DNA of 64,000 nucleotides, taken from positions 37,066 to 101,065 of the forward strand of contig JAFZHC010000018.1 of the NCBI GenBank assembly GCA_017555025.1, written 5' to 3'. A program made the position numbers and the translations under genes. Below, piece by piece: positions 18,130 to 26,399 of this stretch. The notes beneath the pieces are model-generated. The model did no database searches. It was not told the origin of the DNA and saw only the letters and a program-made list of their open reading frames with translations. The DNA comes from Akkermansia sp. GTDB lineage: Bacteria; Verrucomicrobiota; Verrucomicrobiia; Verrucomicrobiales; Akkermansiaceae. Position 1 is the first letter of the stretch. Every line of letters starts with the position of its first letter.

Positions 18130-18543
18130 TTAACGTTTTGAACCGCGGTAGGAGCCGTTCTTGTCGTAATAGCGGGTGCCGCTGCTGCTGTGGGTGGAGC
18201 TGCCTTCAAAGGAGCCGCTTCGATTGTAATAGCGGGTGTTGCTGCCGCTGGTGGTGGCCTGTCCCTCGTAGGAACCGCTGCGGTTATAGTAACGTGTGGT
18301 ACTGCCGCTGGTGGTGGATTGGCCAACGTAGGAACCGCTTTTATCATAATAGCGCGTGTTGTTACCATTGCGCTCGGCTTTGCCGAGGTAGGAGCCGCTG
18401 CGGTCGTAATAGCGCGTGGTGCTGCCACTGGTTTCGGAGCGTGCTACATGGCTTCCTCCCGGGCCGTAGAATATATCAGCCGCTACAGAGGGGAGAAGGG
18501 ATATCGCAAGCAAAAGGAGTACGGAAAGACGATGGTTCATCAT
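18130..18543 (-). CDS. Secreted Gly-Ser-Tyr repeat protein
   Basis: The 137-residue protein starts with a signal peptide (MMNHRLSVLLLLAISLLPSVAA), then has five or six perfect-period repeats of 20 residues: S-G-S-[YF]-x-G-x5-G-x-x-T-R-Y-Y-[DN]-[RK]. The regular Tyr-Tyr and Gly spacing suggests a beta-sheet stack or solenoid with exposed aromatic rows. There is no known enzymatic motif. It lies upstream of its paralogue on the same strand and divergent from the PH-like operon at 18657. Confidence 0.75.
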   Translation of the reverse strand: MMNHRLSVLLLLAISLLPSVAADIFYGPGGSHVARSETSGSTTRYYDRSGSYLGKAERNGNNTRYYDKSGSYVGQSTTSGSTTRYYNRSGSYEGQATTSGSNTRYYNRSGSFEGSSTHSSSGTRYYDKNGSYRGSKR

Positions 18544-18607
18544 GTGAAAAACGGGGGGGGCTCTTATTCTTATACTCCAAAAATCCTTGGGTTACAAGTG
18601 AAAATTC

Positions 18608-18636
18608 TTGCTAACAATTACTTTCTCTGCTAGAAT
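18608..18636 (+). promoter_or_regulatory. Promoter of the PH-like operon
   Basis: TTGCTA (18608-18613) and TAGAAT (18631-18636) with a 17-bp spacer, 21 bp before the start codon of the first gene. Confidence 0.75.
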
Positions 18637-18656
18637 GCCGGGCGTAACACCAAACT

Positions 18657-19511
18657 ATGAAACTGAGTGACCTGGATTTAGATGTCCGTGACCGCGAATG
18701 GATAGAGCGCGTGGTACAGGCGGATGAGGAGCTGCTGCTGGTGTGCAAGCCGCAGGTGAGCCTGTGGAGGAGGGAGTATTTGCCCGTCACGATTTTCTCC
18801 GTGCTGTGGGTGGCGGGAATTGGCTGCATAAGCGGAGTTGCTGTGCCGCAGATATTGGAGCAGGTGAGTGAGAGACCGGCGGGGTTGGTTGTTTTGCTGT
18901 TTTTCATACCCTTCTGGGTGATTGGCCTGGGCTTGTTGAGCAGCCCGTGGCGCTTGCGTGCGGTGGATCGCCGCACGGTGTACCTCCTGACAAGTAAGCG
19001 GGCTGTCGTGCTGCGCCCCTCGGAGTTTCGCTTCCGTCCTACACAAAAGGAATACCCGCTCCGACAAGGCATGGTGAAAGAGGTGAAGGAGAAGCGCGAC
19101 GGTAGTGGTAACCTGATATTGGATTATGATGTGCGACACACCAAGAATGGGCTGCACTATGTACCGAAGGGCTTTTTGCATGTGCCGCAGGTGCGCCGGG
19201 TGGAGGCAGCCCTGCGTGAATTGCTTGGCGAGCCGTGCTCACCCCCGACTGAGGATGGCGCTAAGGCTGAAGAGGCGCCGGAAGTGGAGTTCCCGAACAT
19301 AGGGACATTGCTCGTGGGCTGCTTCTTTATGCTTGTGGGGGGTGCCAAGGCATATAGAGCGGTAGAGGCGCTGATGCAGTACAACCAGTCCCCCGACTGG
19401 TTGTTCACGCTGTTTGCGGTGGGCTGGCCGCTGCTATTTGTCTGCGGGGGCTTTTGTGCAGCCTGGCGGTGGGTGCGTGAGTTTATCAAATACCGTAAAA
19501 CACATCGCTGA
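18657..19511 (+). CDS. PH-like membrane protein, array gene 1
   Basis: This 284-residue protein opens with a helix containing ADEELLLVCKPQ, has two membrane helices at about 40-100, then the PH-like domain: RRTVYLLTSKRAVVL (about 105-120), YPLRQGMVKEVKEKRDGSGN and FLHVPQVRRVEAALRELL. The C-terminus has two more membrane helices (about 215-265) and a basic end, and lacks the DUF3592-like part. It leads an operon: its stop overlaps the next start by one base. Proteins with this PH-like fold are membrane-associated; none has a defined reaction. Confidence 0.78.
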   Translation: MKLSDLDLDVRDREWIERVVQADEELLLVCKPQVSLWRREYLPVTIFSVLWVAGIGCISGVAVPQILEQVSERPAGLVVLLFFIPFWVIGLGLLSSPWRLRAVDRRTVYLLTSKRAVVLRPSEFRFRPTQKEYPLRQGMVKEVKEKRDGSGNLILDYDVRHTKNGLHYVPKGFLHVPQVRRVEAALRELLGEPCSPPTEDGAKAEEAPEVEFPNIGTLLVGCFFMLVGGAKAYRAVEALMQYNQSPDWLFTLFAVGWPLLFVCGGFCAAWRWVREFIKYRKTHR

Positions 19512-20101
19512 TGCCGGATACCTTCGCAACAGAGCTGCGCTCTGATGAGCGCATGTGGCTGGACCAAGAGTTGTCTGCGGGGGAGGAGCTGCACCTGTTG
19601 GTGCGCCCTCGCTCAGAGGCGGAGCGAGTGGCCTTCAACGTAGAACATGTGTTGAGTGGTATCTTCCTGCTGGTGTGTCTGGGGGTAACATGGGGTATAG
19701 CTGAGGATAATCCGCAGGCCTGTGTATTGATGTTGCCTGCTTGGCTGGCCGGTATTGCCGGTGTATGCCGCCCGTGGCTGTGGAGCTGGCGCCGCAAGCG
19801 TACGCTGTATGTGCTCACCTCACGCCGGGTATTGCTGCGGGAGGTGTCGCGCACGTTCCGCGTGCGCTGCCATTCTTATCCCCTGCAGTCCGGCATGGTG
19901 CAGGAGGTAGGCGTGTTGCCCGGCGGCTATGGTCACATCGTGTTCGATTACGCATGGGACGAGCTGAACGGGGCGCGCGAGGAACGCGTGGCGCGTCAGG
20001 TGGGCTTTGTCGATATTCCGCAGGTGAAGCGTGTGCAGGCTCTGCTGGAGCGAGCCATCGCTGAGAATGAAGAGAACCGCAAGCTGAGAGTAAACAGATG
20101 A
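19511..20101 (+). CDS. PH-like membrane protein, array gene 2 (short form)
   Basis: This 196-residue protein has only the N-terminal module: ELSAGEELHLLVRPRS, two membrane helices, KRTLYVLTSRRVLLR, SYPLQSGMVQEVGVLPGGYG and VDIPQVKRVQALLERAI. It ends where the longer paralogues continue into membrane helices and a DUF3592-like domain. It overlaps both neighbours (1 bp before, 4 bp after). Start and stop are clean, so it is a natural short form and not a truncation by frameshift. Confidence 0.75.
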   Translation: MPDTFATELRSDERMWLDQELSAGEELHLLVRPRSEAERVAFNVEHVLSGIFLLVCLGVTWGIAEDNPQACVLMLPAWLAGIAGVCRPWLWSWRRKRTLYVLTSRRVLLREVSRTFRVRCHSYPLQSGMVQEVGVLPGGYGHIVFDYAWDELNGAREERVARQVGFVDIPQVKRVQALLERAIAENEENRKLRVNR

Positions 20102-21249
20102 ATACAGAAGATTGGGGACTGAGTGCGCAGGATACCGCCCGCCTGCGCCGGGAGTTGAAGGAGGGCGAGCAGGTGGTGCTGGTGGCAAAGCCGCGCTCTC
20201 AAATGAGCCTACTCGATACGCTGTTTCATCTCTTGCCCGGTGTGTTTTTGCTGGGGACACTGAGCTATATGGTCTGTTCAATGAGGGAAATCTGGTGGCT
20301 TGCGGGGCTCATATCGTTGCCGTTCTGGGTGTTGGGCGTATGCTTGCTCTACTCGCCTAGGCACCATAAGCGCAAGCGAGAGCGCACCCTTTACGTGCTG
20401 ACGGATAAGCGCGTGGTGGTGCTGGAGCCCAAGTGGCCGGTGGGCGAGCGCGTGGTGGCCTACCCGCTGCGCCCCAATCCGGTGAAGGCCGTGTACTGGA
20501 ACAAGAACGACTCTTCGGGCTGCGGCGATATCGTTTTTGCCTACGAGCAGCGCTGGCAGCTCAATCCTCGCGTTCACCGAGGGCCGGCACCGGTGGGGTT
20601 CATCGATGTGCCCCAGGTGGAGCGTGTGGATAAAATGATTGCCGAGCAGGTGGCCGCTGTATCCGCCGCTACCCCATTGCCACCGGCTGTGCCGCCGTCG
20701 TTGGGGAGTTTGCCTACGGAGACGGATTCTTCGGGAAATGCCACCCCGCAGCAAATGAACAAAGGAGTGCTTGTTGCCATGGGGATTGCGTTTTCCTTGT
20801 TTTCCTTAATCTTCATTGCGCTGGGCGTGTACCTGATGCGGCAGGATGCCCGGCTGGATGCCGAGGGCGTGCGGACGGAGGCCACAGTGGTGCGTGTGAA
20901 TGTGTCGCACCATACCACGAGCAGCTCACGGCACCACTCTGGCTCCGGGGTGACGGTGCGCGTGGGCAGTGGCCGCAATCGCCGGGAGTCCTGCACCTAT
21001 TTCCCCGTGCTGCAATTCACTGATGCCGCCGGTGTGGTGCATGAATATGAGTCCACCACCGGCAGCTCTTCCTATAATTATCCTGTGGGGCATCGGCTGC
21101 CTATCACGTATCTGCCCTCAGACCCATCCCGCGTGCGTCTTGAAGATGGTGGCGTGGGGCTGGGGCTTATTTTTACGCTGGCGGGGAGTTTTGCGCTGCT
21201 CATTGGCGGGGCGATTCTTGCCGGTGGTTTGGTAATGAAGAAACAATGA
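20098..21249 (+). CDS. PH-like/DUF3592-like membrane protein, array gene 3
   Basis: This 383-residue protein has the full architecture: LKEGEQVVLVAKPRS, two helices, ERTLYVLTDKRVVVL (about 95-110), FIDVPQVERVDKMI, a Pro-rich linker, a membrane helix (about 222-245), a DUF3592-like domain (EATVVRVNVS, YFPVLQFTDAAG, LPITYLPSDPSRVRLEDG) and a last helix. Between the first DUF3592-like strands there is a His/Ser-rich insert (HHTTSSSRHHSGSG). It starts inside the stop of gene 2 (ATGA). Confidence 0.8.
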   Translation: MNTEDWGLSAQDTARLRRELKEGEQVVLVAKPRSQMSLLDTLFHLLPGVFLLGTLSYMVCSMREIWWLAGLISLPFWVLGVCLLYSPRHHKRKRERTLYVLTDKRVVVLEPKWPVGERVVAYPLRPNPVKAVYWNKNDSSGCGDIVFAYEQRWQLNPRVHRGPAPVGFIDVPQVERVDKMIAEQVAAVSAATPLPPAVPPSLGSLPTETDSSGNATPQQMNKGVLVAMGIAFSLFSLIFIALGVYLMRQDARLDAEGVRTEATVVRVNVSHHTTSSSRHHSGSGVTVRVGSGRNRRESCTYFPVLQFTDAAGVVHEYESTTGSSSYNYPVGHRLPITYLPSDPSRVRLEDGGVGLGLIFTLAGSFALLIGGAILAGGLVMKKQ

Positions 21250-21250
21250 T

Positions 21251-22363
21251 ATGATGACTTCGTTGACAGATTGGAACCTGCCCAATCGGGATGTCGTCCG
21301 CCTGCGTGAGGTGCTGCATGATGATGAGCGCGTGGTGCTGGTGGCGAAGCCGCGTGTAAAGATGCATGGCAGCGATGTTTTTTTCGTGATGCTGCCCGGT
21401 GTGGTTTTGGTGGCATTTCTGTGTTATGTGGTAAATTTGTTTGGTGAGGAAGGCTGGACGGCCTCGCTGTTCTTCCTGCCTTGCTGGGTGTTGGCCTTAG
21501 CGCTGCTCAGTTCTCCGTTGCGGTACCGCCGACGTATGGAGCGTACGCTGTATGTGCTGACGGATAAACGGGCGGTGGTGTTTGAGCAACTGACCTTGTG
21601 GCGTAATCGCTGCGTGTGCTGGCCGTTGTTCCCCGGGTTGGTAAAGAAGGTGGCTAAAGATGGGAATGATTACGGCAGCCTGATTTTTGATTACGAAAAC
21701 CGTTGGACGTTCAAAAGGCGTCGCTCGGAGCCTCTGCCGGTGGGATTTCTTGCTGTACCGCATTTGGCACAGGTGCAGCAGGTAGTGGAGGCGCAAATCG
21801 CTGCTGTGCCGCCGGAGAAGGCGCCTTTTGCGTACCGCCCTTCGGTTTTGAGTACTCCCGCACCGCTTCTGGACTCTTGGGGCACTCCGTTGCCCCGGCA
21901 AGAGAAGAAGGAAAGTGCAAGCCCGGCGCGGGTCTTGCTGATTTTGGGGATTTGGTTTATCGTTCTGCCCTCTCTCTTAATGGTGGTTGGACTGGGCATG
22001 TTGCGAGAGGAACAACGCTTGGCCAATGAAGGAGCGCATGCGACTGCGACTGTGCTGCGTGTTAAAAAGTCCGTAAGTTCCTCCGGCCGCCGTGGCGGTT
22101 CCTCTGTGTCCTATTTCCCCACGCTGCAATTTACGGATGCCGCCGGCGTGCAGCGCACCGTAGAATATACCATCAGTACGGATAATTATCCCGTGGGGCA
22201 TCGCTTACCCATCACTTATCTGCCCAACGACCCCGGCATCATGCGTATTGAGGATGGGGGAATGTCGCCCGGACTGTACTTTGTCTTGTCCTCCGGCTTT
22301 TTCATGCTCGTTGGGGTGGCGATGCTGATGGGGCGTAAGAAAATGCTGAAGTCTGCAAAATAA
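21251..22363 (+). CDS. PH-like/DUF3592-like membrane protein, array gene 4
   Basis: This 370-residue close paralogue of gene 3 shares VVLVAKPRVK, ERTLYVLTDKRAVVF, YFPTLQFTDAAG and GHRLPITYLPNDPG. It starts one base after gene 3 stops, with a second possible ATG one codon on. It is the last gene before a 324-bp gap. Confidence 0.8.
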   Translation: MMTSLTDWNLPNRDVVRLREVLHDDERVVLVAKPRVKMHGSDVFFVMLPGVVLVAFLCYVVNLFGEEGWTASLFFLPCWVLALALLSSPLRYRRRMERTLYVLTDKRAVVFEQLTLWRNRCVCWPLFPGLVKKVAKDGNDYGSLIFDYENRWTFKRRRSEPLPVGFLAVPHLAQVQQVVEAQIAAVPPEKAPFAYRPSVLSTPAPLLDSWGTPLPRQEKKESASPARVLLILGIWFIVLPSLLMVVGLGMLREEQRLANEGAHATATVLRVKKSVSSSGRRGGSSVSYFPTLQFTDAAGVQRTVEYTISTDNYPVGHRLPITYLPNDPGIMRIEDGGMSPGLYFVLSSGFFMLVGVAMLMGRKKMLKSAK

Positions 22364-22687
22364 AGATGTTATGTGTTGTTTATACGGGCGCTGAATGATT
22401 GCGCGTTGCCTTGCTGCTTTCCGGTTTATGTGCTGTTGTTTTTGGTGGAGAAATAAGTGAAATTAAGCCCCGTTTTGGGTACTTATAGGCCGTTTTGGAA
22501 TTGTTATTTAGTCCTCTTGAGCTCGAAGTGACCAAAAGATGAAAAAATCTCTAATAATTTGTCTTTTTTCTCATTTTTCCTCTTGACTTCCCGTTAAAAA
22601 CATATATCCTACAAGACGAATAGGGCATGTTAGTATTAATGCGTTCCTATGTCAACAAACGGTAACAACACACCAACCACACACGTG
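22364..22687. other. 324-bp intergenic region between two halves of the array
   Basis: AT-rich sequence without a convincing frame. The first 180 bp show no hairpin with a T-run. The last 110 bp hold the promoter listed at 22583-22610 and a roughly 70-nt leader of the PEP-CTERM gene. Confidence 0.6.
22583..22610 (+). promoter_or_regulatory. Promoter of the PEP-CTERM gene
   Basis: TTGACT (22583-22588) and TATCCT (22605-22610) with a 16-bp spacer, about 78 bp before the likely start codon. Confidence 0.65.
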
Positions 22688-23410
22688 ATGAAAAGAACAC
22701 TCTCAATTCTTGCTATCTCCGCTTTCGCTCTGGGGGCAATACTGAGTGCAGCTGAGACGTTAGAAACTACAATCACAGAGATGGATGTAATGGGACTGGG
22801 GCAATCTCCTGTTAAGGGAGGGGTTCTGGCTAAAGGGGCAACGATTATCAATACGAAAACGCTCGGCGTTGTCGTCTATGATGAAAATGAAACCGCTGAC
22901 ACTATAATTGAAGCTCCGTTTGAGCTTAATTCTGGTTACAGAGTAAAAAATTATGCAGTTATCGGCACATTACCAACTTCGGGTGATGAGCTTGTATTGG
23001 ATCTTGCTGATGTCTTGGATAGTAGAAATACAGATTATTCTGTGAATCCTGCTCCTCCGTGGGGAAGTTATCTCGAGTCTGGGGCAATGATGGATGAAAA
23101 ACCTGTAGCTTATTTAGTTGTTAATTTTGATAATGTCGATTTTGCTGAATGGTTTGCTGATTCTCCGATGACAATTACTGGCTTATTCAGCGGCGGTGTT
23201 CGTGCCACAGGCTATATTATCTCTGCGACATGTGATTCGACCGATTCTGATTCTACTCAGGGAGGCATTGTGTTCTTTAACGAAGATGTTGCACCCGCGG
23301 TTCAGGCCGCTGAGGTTACCCCTAGTTCCGGGAACATTCCTGAGCCTGCTACTACAACATTGAGCCTGTTAGCTTTGGCAGGCTTGGCGGCACGCCGCCG
23401 CCGCGTATGA
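22688..23410 (+). CDS. PEP-CTERM domain secreted protein
   Basis: I start at MKRTLSILAISAFALG, which opens a signal peptide; an upstream in-frame ATG would add 13 polar residues. The 240-residue product is acidic and beta-rich and ends with PEPATTTLSLLALAGLAARR plus two more basic residues. That is the PEP motif, hydrophobic helix and Arg cluster recognised by exosortase, which removes the tail and releases or anchors the protein at the surface. No exosortase gene is in the window. It is more AT-rich than the PH-like genes. Its stop overlaps the next PH-like start (ATGA). Confidence 0.88.
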   Translation: MKRTLSILAISAFALGAILSAAETLETTITEMDVMGLGQSPVKGGVLAKGATIINTKTLGVVVYDENETADTIIEAPFELNSGYRVKNYAVIGTLPTSGDELVLDLADVLDSRNTDYSVNPAPPWGSYLESGAMMDEKPVAYLVVNFDNVDFAEWFADSPMTITGLFSGGVRATGYIISATCDSTDSDSTQGGIVFFNEDVAPAVQAAEVTPSSGNIPEPATTTLSLLALAGLAARRRRV

Positions 23411-24522
23411 GTAACGATTTGTCAGAATTGAACATCGCCCGCGTGCAGCAAAAGTTGCACGCGGGTGAGCGCCTTTTGCTCATGGTACATCCGCGGCTGC
23501 GGATGCGTACCTGCGAGTTGCTGCGCCTTGTGCTGCCGGGGTTGGCATTGATGGGATTGTTTCTGTACGCCGTGGTGGTGCTGGGGGCGAATTGCTGGGT
23601 GCCGGTGGTGTTTGGATTGCCGTTTTGGGGGATTGCCTCGGTGTTGCTGATATCCCCATTGTGGCACCGCCGGAGGATGGCAGGTACAGTATATCTGCTG
23701 ACGGATAAGCGGGCAGTTATTGTCACGCCGGCAGGATGGGGAGGGGAGCGTACCCTGAGTTTTCCGCTGCGGCCGAACCCGGTGCTTAAGGTCGTGCACC
23801 ATGGGGGTGATTACGGCGACATCATCTTTGCCTGGGAGCGCCGATGGCAACCCGGTGCTTATGTGTACAGCCCGGTGGAGCCGGTAGGTTTTCTGTCTGT
23901 GCCGCAGGTTATACGGGTGTCGCACTTGCTGGGAGAGCAAGTGGCGGCTGTGCCCGCGGATGCCGAACTGCCGCCGCCGGAGGGAGTGACGCCCTTGGCA
24001 ACGGATAAGAAGGGGCGGGCTCGTGCATTTACCTTGGAGCGGCAATTTGGCATGTGGCTGGGGATGCTGTGTTGCGCCATCTCATTTCTCTTGTTGCTGA
24101 CAGGCGTATGCAGGATGCCTCAGGAAACACGCTTCGGGCTTAACAGCGTATCCACCACGGCAACGGTACTGGGGCAGCGCCGCGAAGTGAGCAGGTGGAA
24201 TACCCACATTCATGCCGAGCGCGAGCGCATCCGGCTGAAAAACGGTGTTATTCAGAATCGCTTTGTCTCATATTATCCCACGGTTCAATTTACTGATGCC
24301 ACCGGGAAGGTGTTTACTGTGGAACTGGCGGAGCCGCAGCCGCGGCAGCTCATGAAACTGCAAAGTAAGGTGGAGATTACCTATAACCGCCACGACCCTC
24401 GGCAGCTGTGCGTGGGCAAGCCGTCGCGCCATGGGGTGGTGTGTTGCATGCTTAGCTGTCTTGTCTTTATTGTAGGGGCAGCCTTAGGTGCAGCCGGAAT
24501 AATCGGAACGCGTCAATCGTGA
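23407..24522 (+). CDS. PH-like/DUF3592-like membrane protein, array gene 5
   Basis: This 371-residue paralogue of genes 3 and 4 shows LHAGERLLLMVHPR, AGTVYLLTDKRAVIV, FLSVPQVIRVSHLLGEQV, a membrane helix near 215-240, then YYPTVQFTDATG and VEITYNRHDPRQLCVG. The DUF3592-like domain carries an insert (about 18 residues, RYNTHIHAERERIRLKNG-like). It starts within the PEP-CTERM stop codon, so the two are translationally coupled. Confidence 0.78.
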   Translation: MSNDLSELNIARVQQKLHAGERLLLMVHPRLRMRTCELLRLVLPGLALMGLFLYAVVVLGANCWVPVVFGLPFWGIASVLLISPLWHRRRMAGTVYLLTDKRAVIVTPAGWGGERTLSFPLRPNPVLKVVHHGGDYGDIIFAWERRWQPGAYVYSPVEPVGFLSVPQVIRVSHLLGEQVAAVPADAELPPPEGVTPLATDKKGRARAFTLERQFGMWLGMLCCAISFLLLLTGVCRMPQETRFGLNSVSTTATVLGQRREVSRWNTHIHAERERIRLKNGVIQNRFVSYYPTVQFTDATGKVFTVELAEPQPRQLMKLQSKVEITYNRHDPRQLCVGKPSRHGVVCCMLSCLVFIVGAALGAAGIIGTRQS

Positions 24523-24535
24523 AGGGAGAGAGGAC

Positions 24536-25288
24536 ATGAAGAATGGGGAACATAAGAGTACGTTAACTTTGTCGGCGCGGGAGCAGAGGCTCATTCTTTC
24601 TCAATTGCGAGAGGGGGAAGAACTGCAGCTGGTGGTGCGTCCCGTTACACCTTTTCTGGAGCCGAATCGCTTGGGGAAAACCATATTCTCGATGGTTGGT
24701 GCGGCTTTCTTGGTGGGCTGCGGTTGGCAGGAAGCCTGGTGGGCGGATATGGCGGTGGCGGGTACCGGCGCGGGGGTGTTTATAGTGTCTTACATTCGGG
24801 CTCGCTTGGGGAATTACTATCTGCTTACCTCCGACCGGGCGCTGCGATTACAGAGGGGGAAATGCGTGCAATCCTGGGATCGCGAACCCGGTATGATAAA
24901 AGCAGTTAAACTGTACCCCGATGGTCGGGGTGATGTGGTGCTGGGCTTCCATTGGTTGATGGAAGACGGCACCGACCCTAATGGCTTCATGAATGTACCA
25001 CAAGTGCTCCGGGTGGTTGAGGTGATGGCTGACTACATTGGTGCAGCGCCTCAGGATGTGCCGGCTCCGGAGCTGGAGCCGCCTGATGGTTGCCTGATAT
25101 TCACGGGCTGTCTGCTGGGCTTGTTGGGGGCTGTCGCTTTGTTTTATGAGCCGCAAACCGCAGCCATGATTTTTGCCCTAGCCGGTGTGCTCAGTTGCAT
25201 TTATCTGCACTATCGCAGAAAGTACCTCCGTATGAAACAGCAAATGACAGCTCGAGATGTCTCGAAGGATGAGCAATGCGCTGAATAG
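24536..25288 (+). CDS. PH-like membrane protein, array gene 6 (short form)
   Basis: This 250-residue protein has the N-terminal module LREGEELQLVVRPVT, two membrane helices, the signature position GNYYLLTSDRALRL, and FMNVPQVLRVVEVMADYI, followed by two C-terminal helices. Like gene 1 it lacks the DUF3592-like domain. A GAGAGAGG ribosome binding site precedes the ATG, 13 bp after gene 5. It ends the co-directional array. Confidence 0.75.
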   Translation: MKNGEHKSTLTLSAREQRLILSQLREGEELQLVVRPVTPFLEPNRLGKTIFSMVGAAFLVGCGWQEAWWADMAVAGTGAGVFIVSYIRARLGNYYLLTSDRALRLQRGKCVQSWDREPGMIKAVKLYPDGRGDVVLGFHWLMEDGTDPNGFMNVPQVLRVVEVMADYIGAAPQDVPAPELEPPDGCLIFTGCLLGLLGAVALFYEPQTAAMIFALAGVLSCIYLHYRRKYLRMKQQMTARDVSKDEQCAE

Positions 25289-25414
25289 CCGGATGTTTTT
25301 TGCGGAAATTGTGGTGCACCCTCGGAAAATCAAACTTAATTCCTCCTTTCCTCCTTTCCCGTGTTGAAACGTCTTGACTTAGCCGTAGTATTTTGTTAAA
25401 AGGATGGTAACGTT

Positions 25415-26236
25415 ATGGCTAATCCTGAACTTTATATTAAGCCGGCACTGCCTGACCGCATTTTCCCTTGGGAAAATTACGATCCGCAGACTCGTGAGGA
25501 AATCGACGCATTTTTCAACAGCCCTGAAATCCTGGTGATTAAGGAGCGTATGGTGGATATGGGGCGCCGTTTGTGGGCTCGTGAATACGTGGATGGTAAT
25601 GGTGGTAACTTGTCCGTTCGCGTGGCAAAGGATTTGGTGCTTTGCTCACCCACGCTTTGCTCCAAGGGCTTCATGACCGTGGAAGATATCTGCATGGTTG
25701 ACATGAATGCCGGGCAGCTCTGCGGTTATCGCCCCGCTACCAGCGAGGTGAAGACCCACATCGCTATGATGAAGGAAGTGGGTGTTAATGCCTGCATTCA
25801 CGCACATCCCCCCTGCTGCAATGCTTTCCTCTTTGCCGGCAAGGTGCCGCCCAATGGCATCAACCCCGAGGCCGACATTTTCCTCGGTCATATTCCGCTG
25901 GCTCCCTATGGTACCCCCGGCTCTCCCGAGACTGCTGAGGCTGTGGCCAAGGCCTGCCACCAGAGTACCGTTGTGTTTATGGAGAACCACGGTGTCATTA
26001 CCGGCGCTCGTCACATTGAGGAGGCCGAGTGGTTTATGGAGAATGCTGATGCATACTGCAAGATGGTGCTCTTTGCCGATATGCATGGCGGTGGCCTGAA
26101 CCAGGTGGATGAAGCCGGTATTGCTGATTTCCTGCAGATTCGCAAGAATATCGGCTATGCCGTACCCGAAGGTCAGCCCCTGTACAACATGCGTGAGTAC
26201 AACGGCTACACCATGGGTATTGCCGGTAAGAAGTAA
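25415..26236 (+). CDS. Class II aldolase/adducin-family protein
   Basis: The 273-residue protein carries class II aldolase marks: DGNGGNLSVR, CSPTLCSKGFM, TSEVKTHIAMM, IHAHPPCCNAF (zinc histidines) and FMENHGVITGA. Characterised relatives cleave or epimerise sugar phosphates (L-fuculose 1-phosphate aldolase, L-ribulose 5-phosphate epimerase). The N-terminus is about 40 residues longer than in FucA, so the substrate cannot be named. It is preceded by an AAAGGATGG ribosome binding site and TTGACT (25374-25379), and followed by a strong terminator; it looks like a single-gene unit. Confidence 0.8.
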   Translation: MANPELYIKPALPDRIFPWENYDPQTREEIDAFFNSPEILVIKERMVDMGRRLWAREYVDGNGGNLSVRVAKDLVLCSPTLCSKGFMTVEDICMVDMNAGQLCGYRPATSEVKTHIAMMKEVGVNACIHAHPPCCNAFLFAGKVPPNGINPEADIFLGHIPLAPYGTPGSPETAEAVAKACHQSTVVFMENHGVITGARHIEEAEWFMENADAYCKMVLFADMHGGGLNQVDEAGIADFLQIRKNIGYAVPEGQPLYNMREYNGYTMGIAGKK

Positions 26237-26256
26237 ACCGGCATATCATTGACATT

Positions 26257-26379
26257 CTACAATTGACTATTGTATAAGTTCGGCGGCTGCGCCGCGGATA
26301 ATAACGCGCGGAGCCGCCGAACTGTTTTTGATTGCTATCCTATGGAGCTCGACTCTCATTTTTACATTGTCAATTGTAG
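26257..26379. repeat. Nested inverted repeats around a terminator
   Basis: CTACAATTGAC (26257-26267) is repeated inverted as GTCAATTGTAG (26369-26379). Weaker similarity extends to TGACA and ATTGTA on either side. Between them lies the GC-rich terminator stem at 26277-26323. The arrangement could be a small non-autonomous element or a folded RNA. Confidence 0.5.
26277..26323 (+). terminator. Terminator of the aldolase gene
   Basis: AGTTCGGCGGCT pairs with AGCCGCCGAACT; a run of five T follows at 26325-26329. Confidence 0.85.
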
Positions 26380-26399
26380 TTTGTAAATTGTCATTTTTC

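Noticed and set aside
17700..18480. Regularly spaced DNA repeats that could suggest a CRISPR array
   Set aside because: The period (about 60-63 bp) is in frame with the 20-21-residue protein repeats of two secreted proteins, and the units vary at codon third positions; there are no unique spacers and no cas genes.
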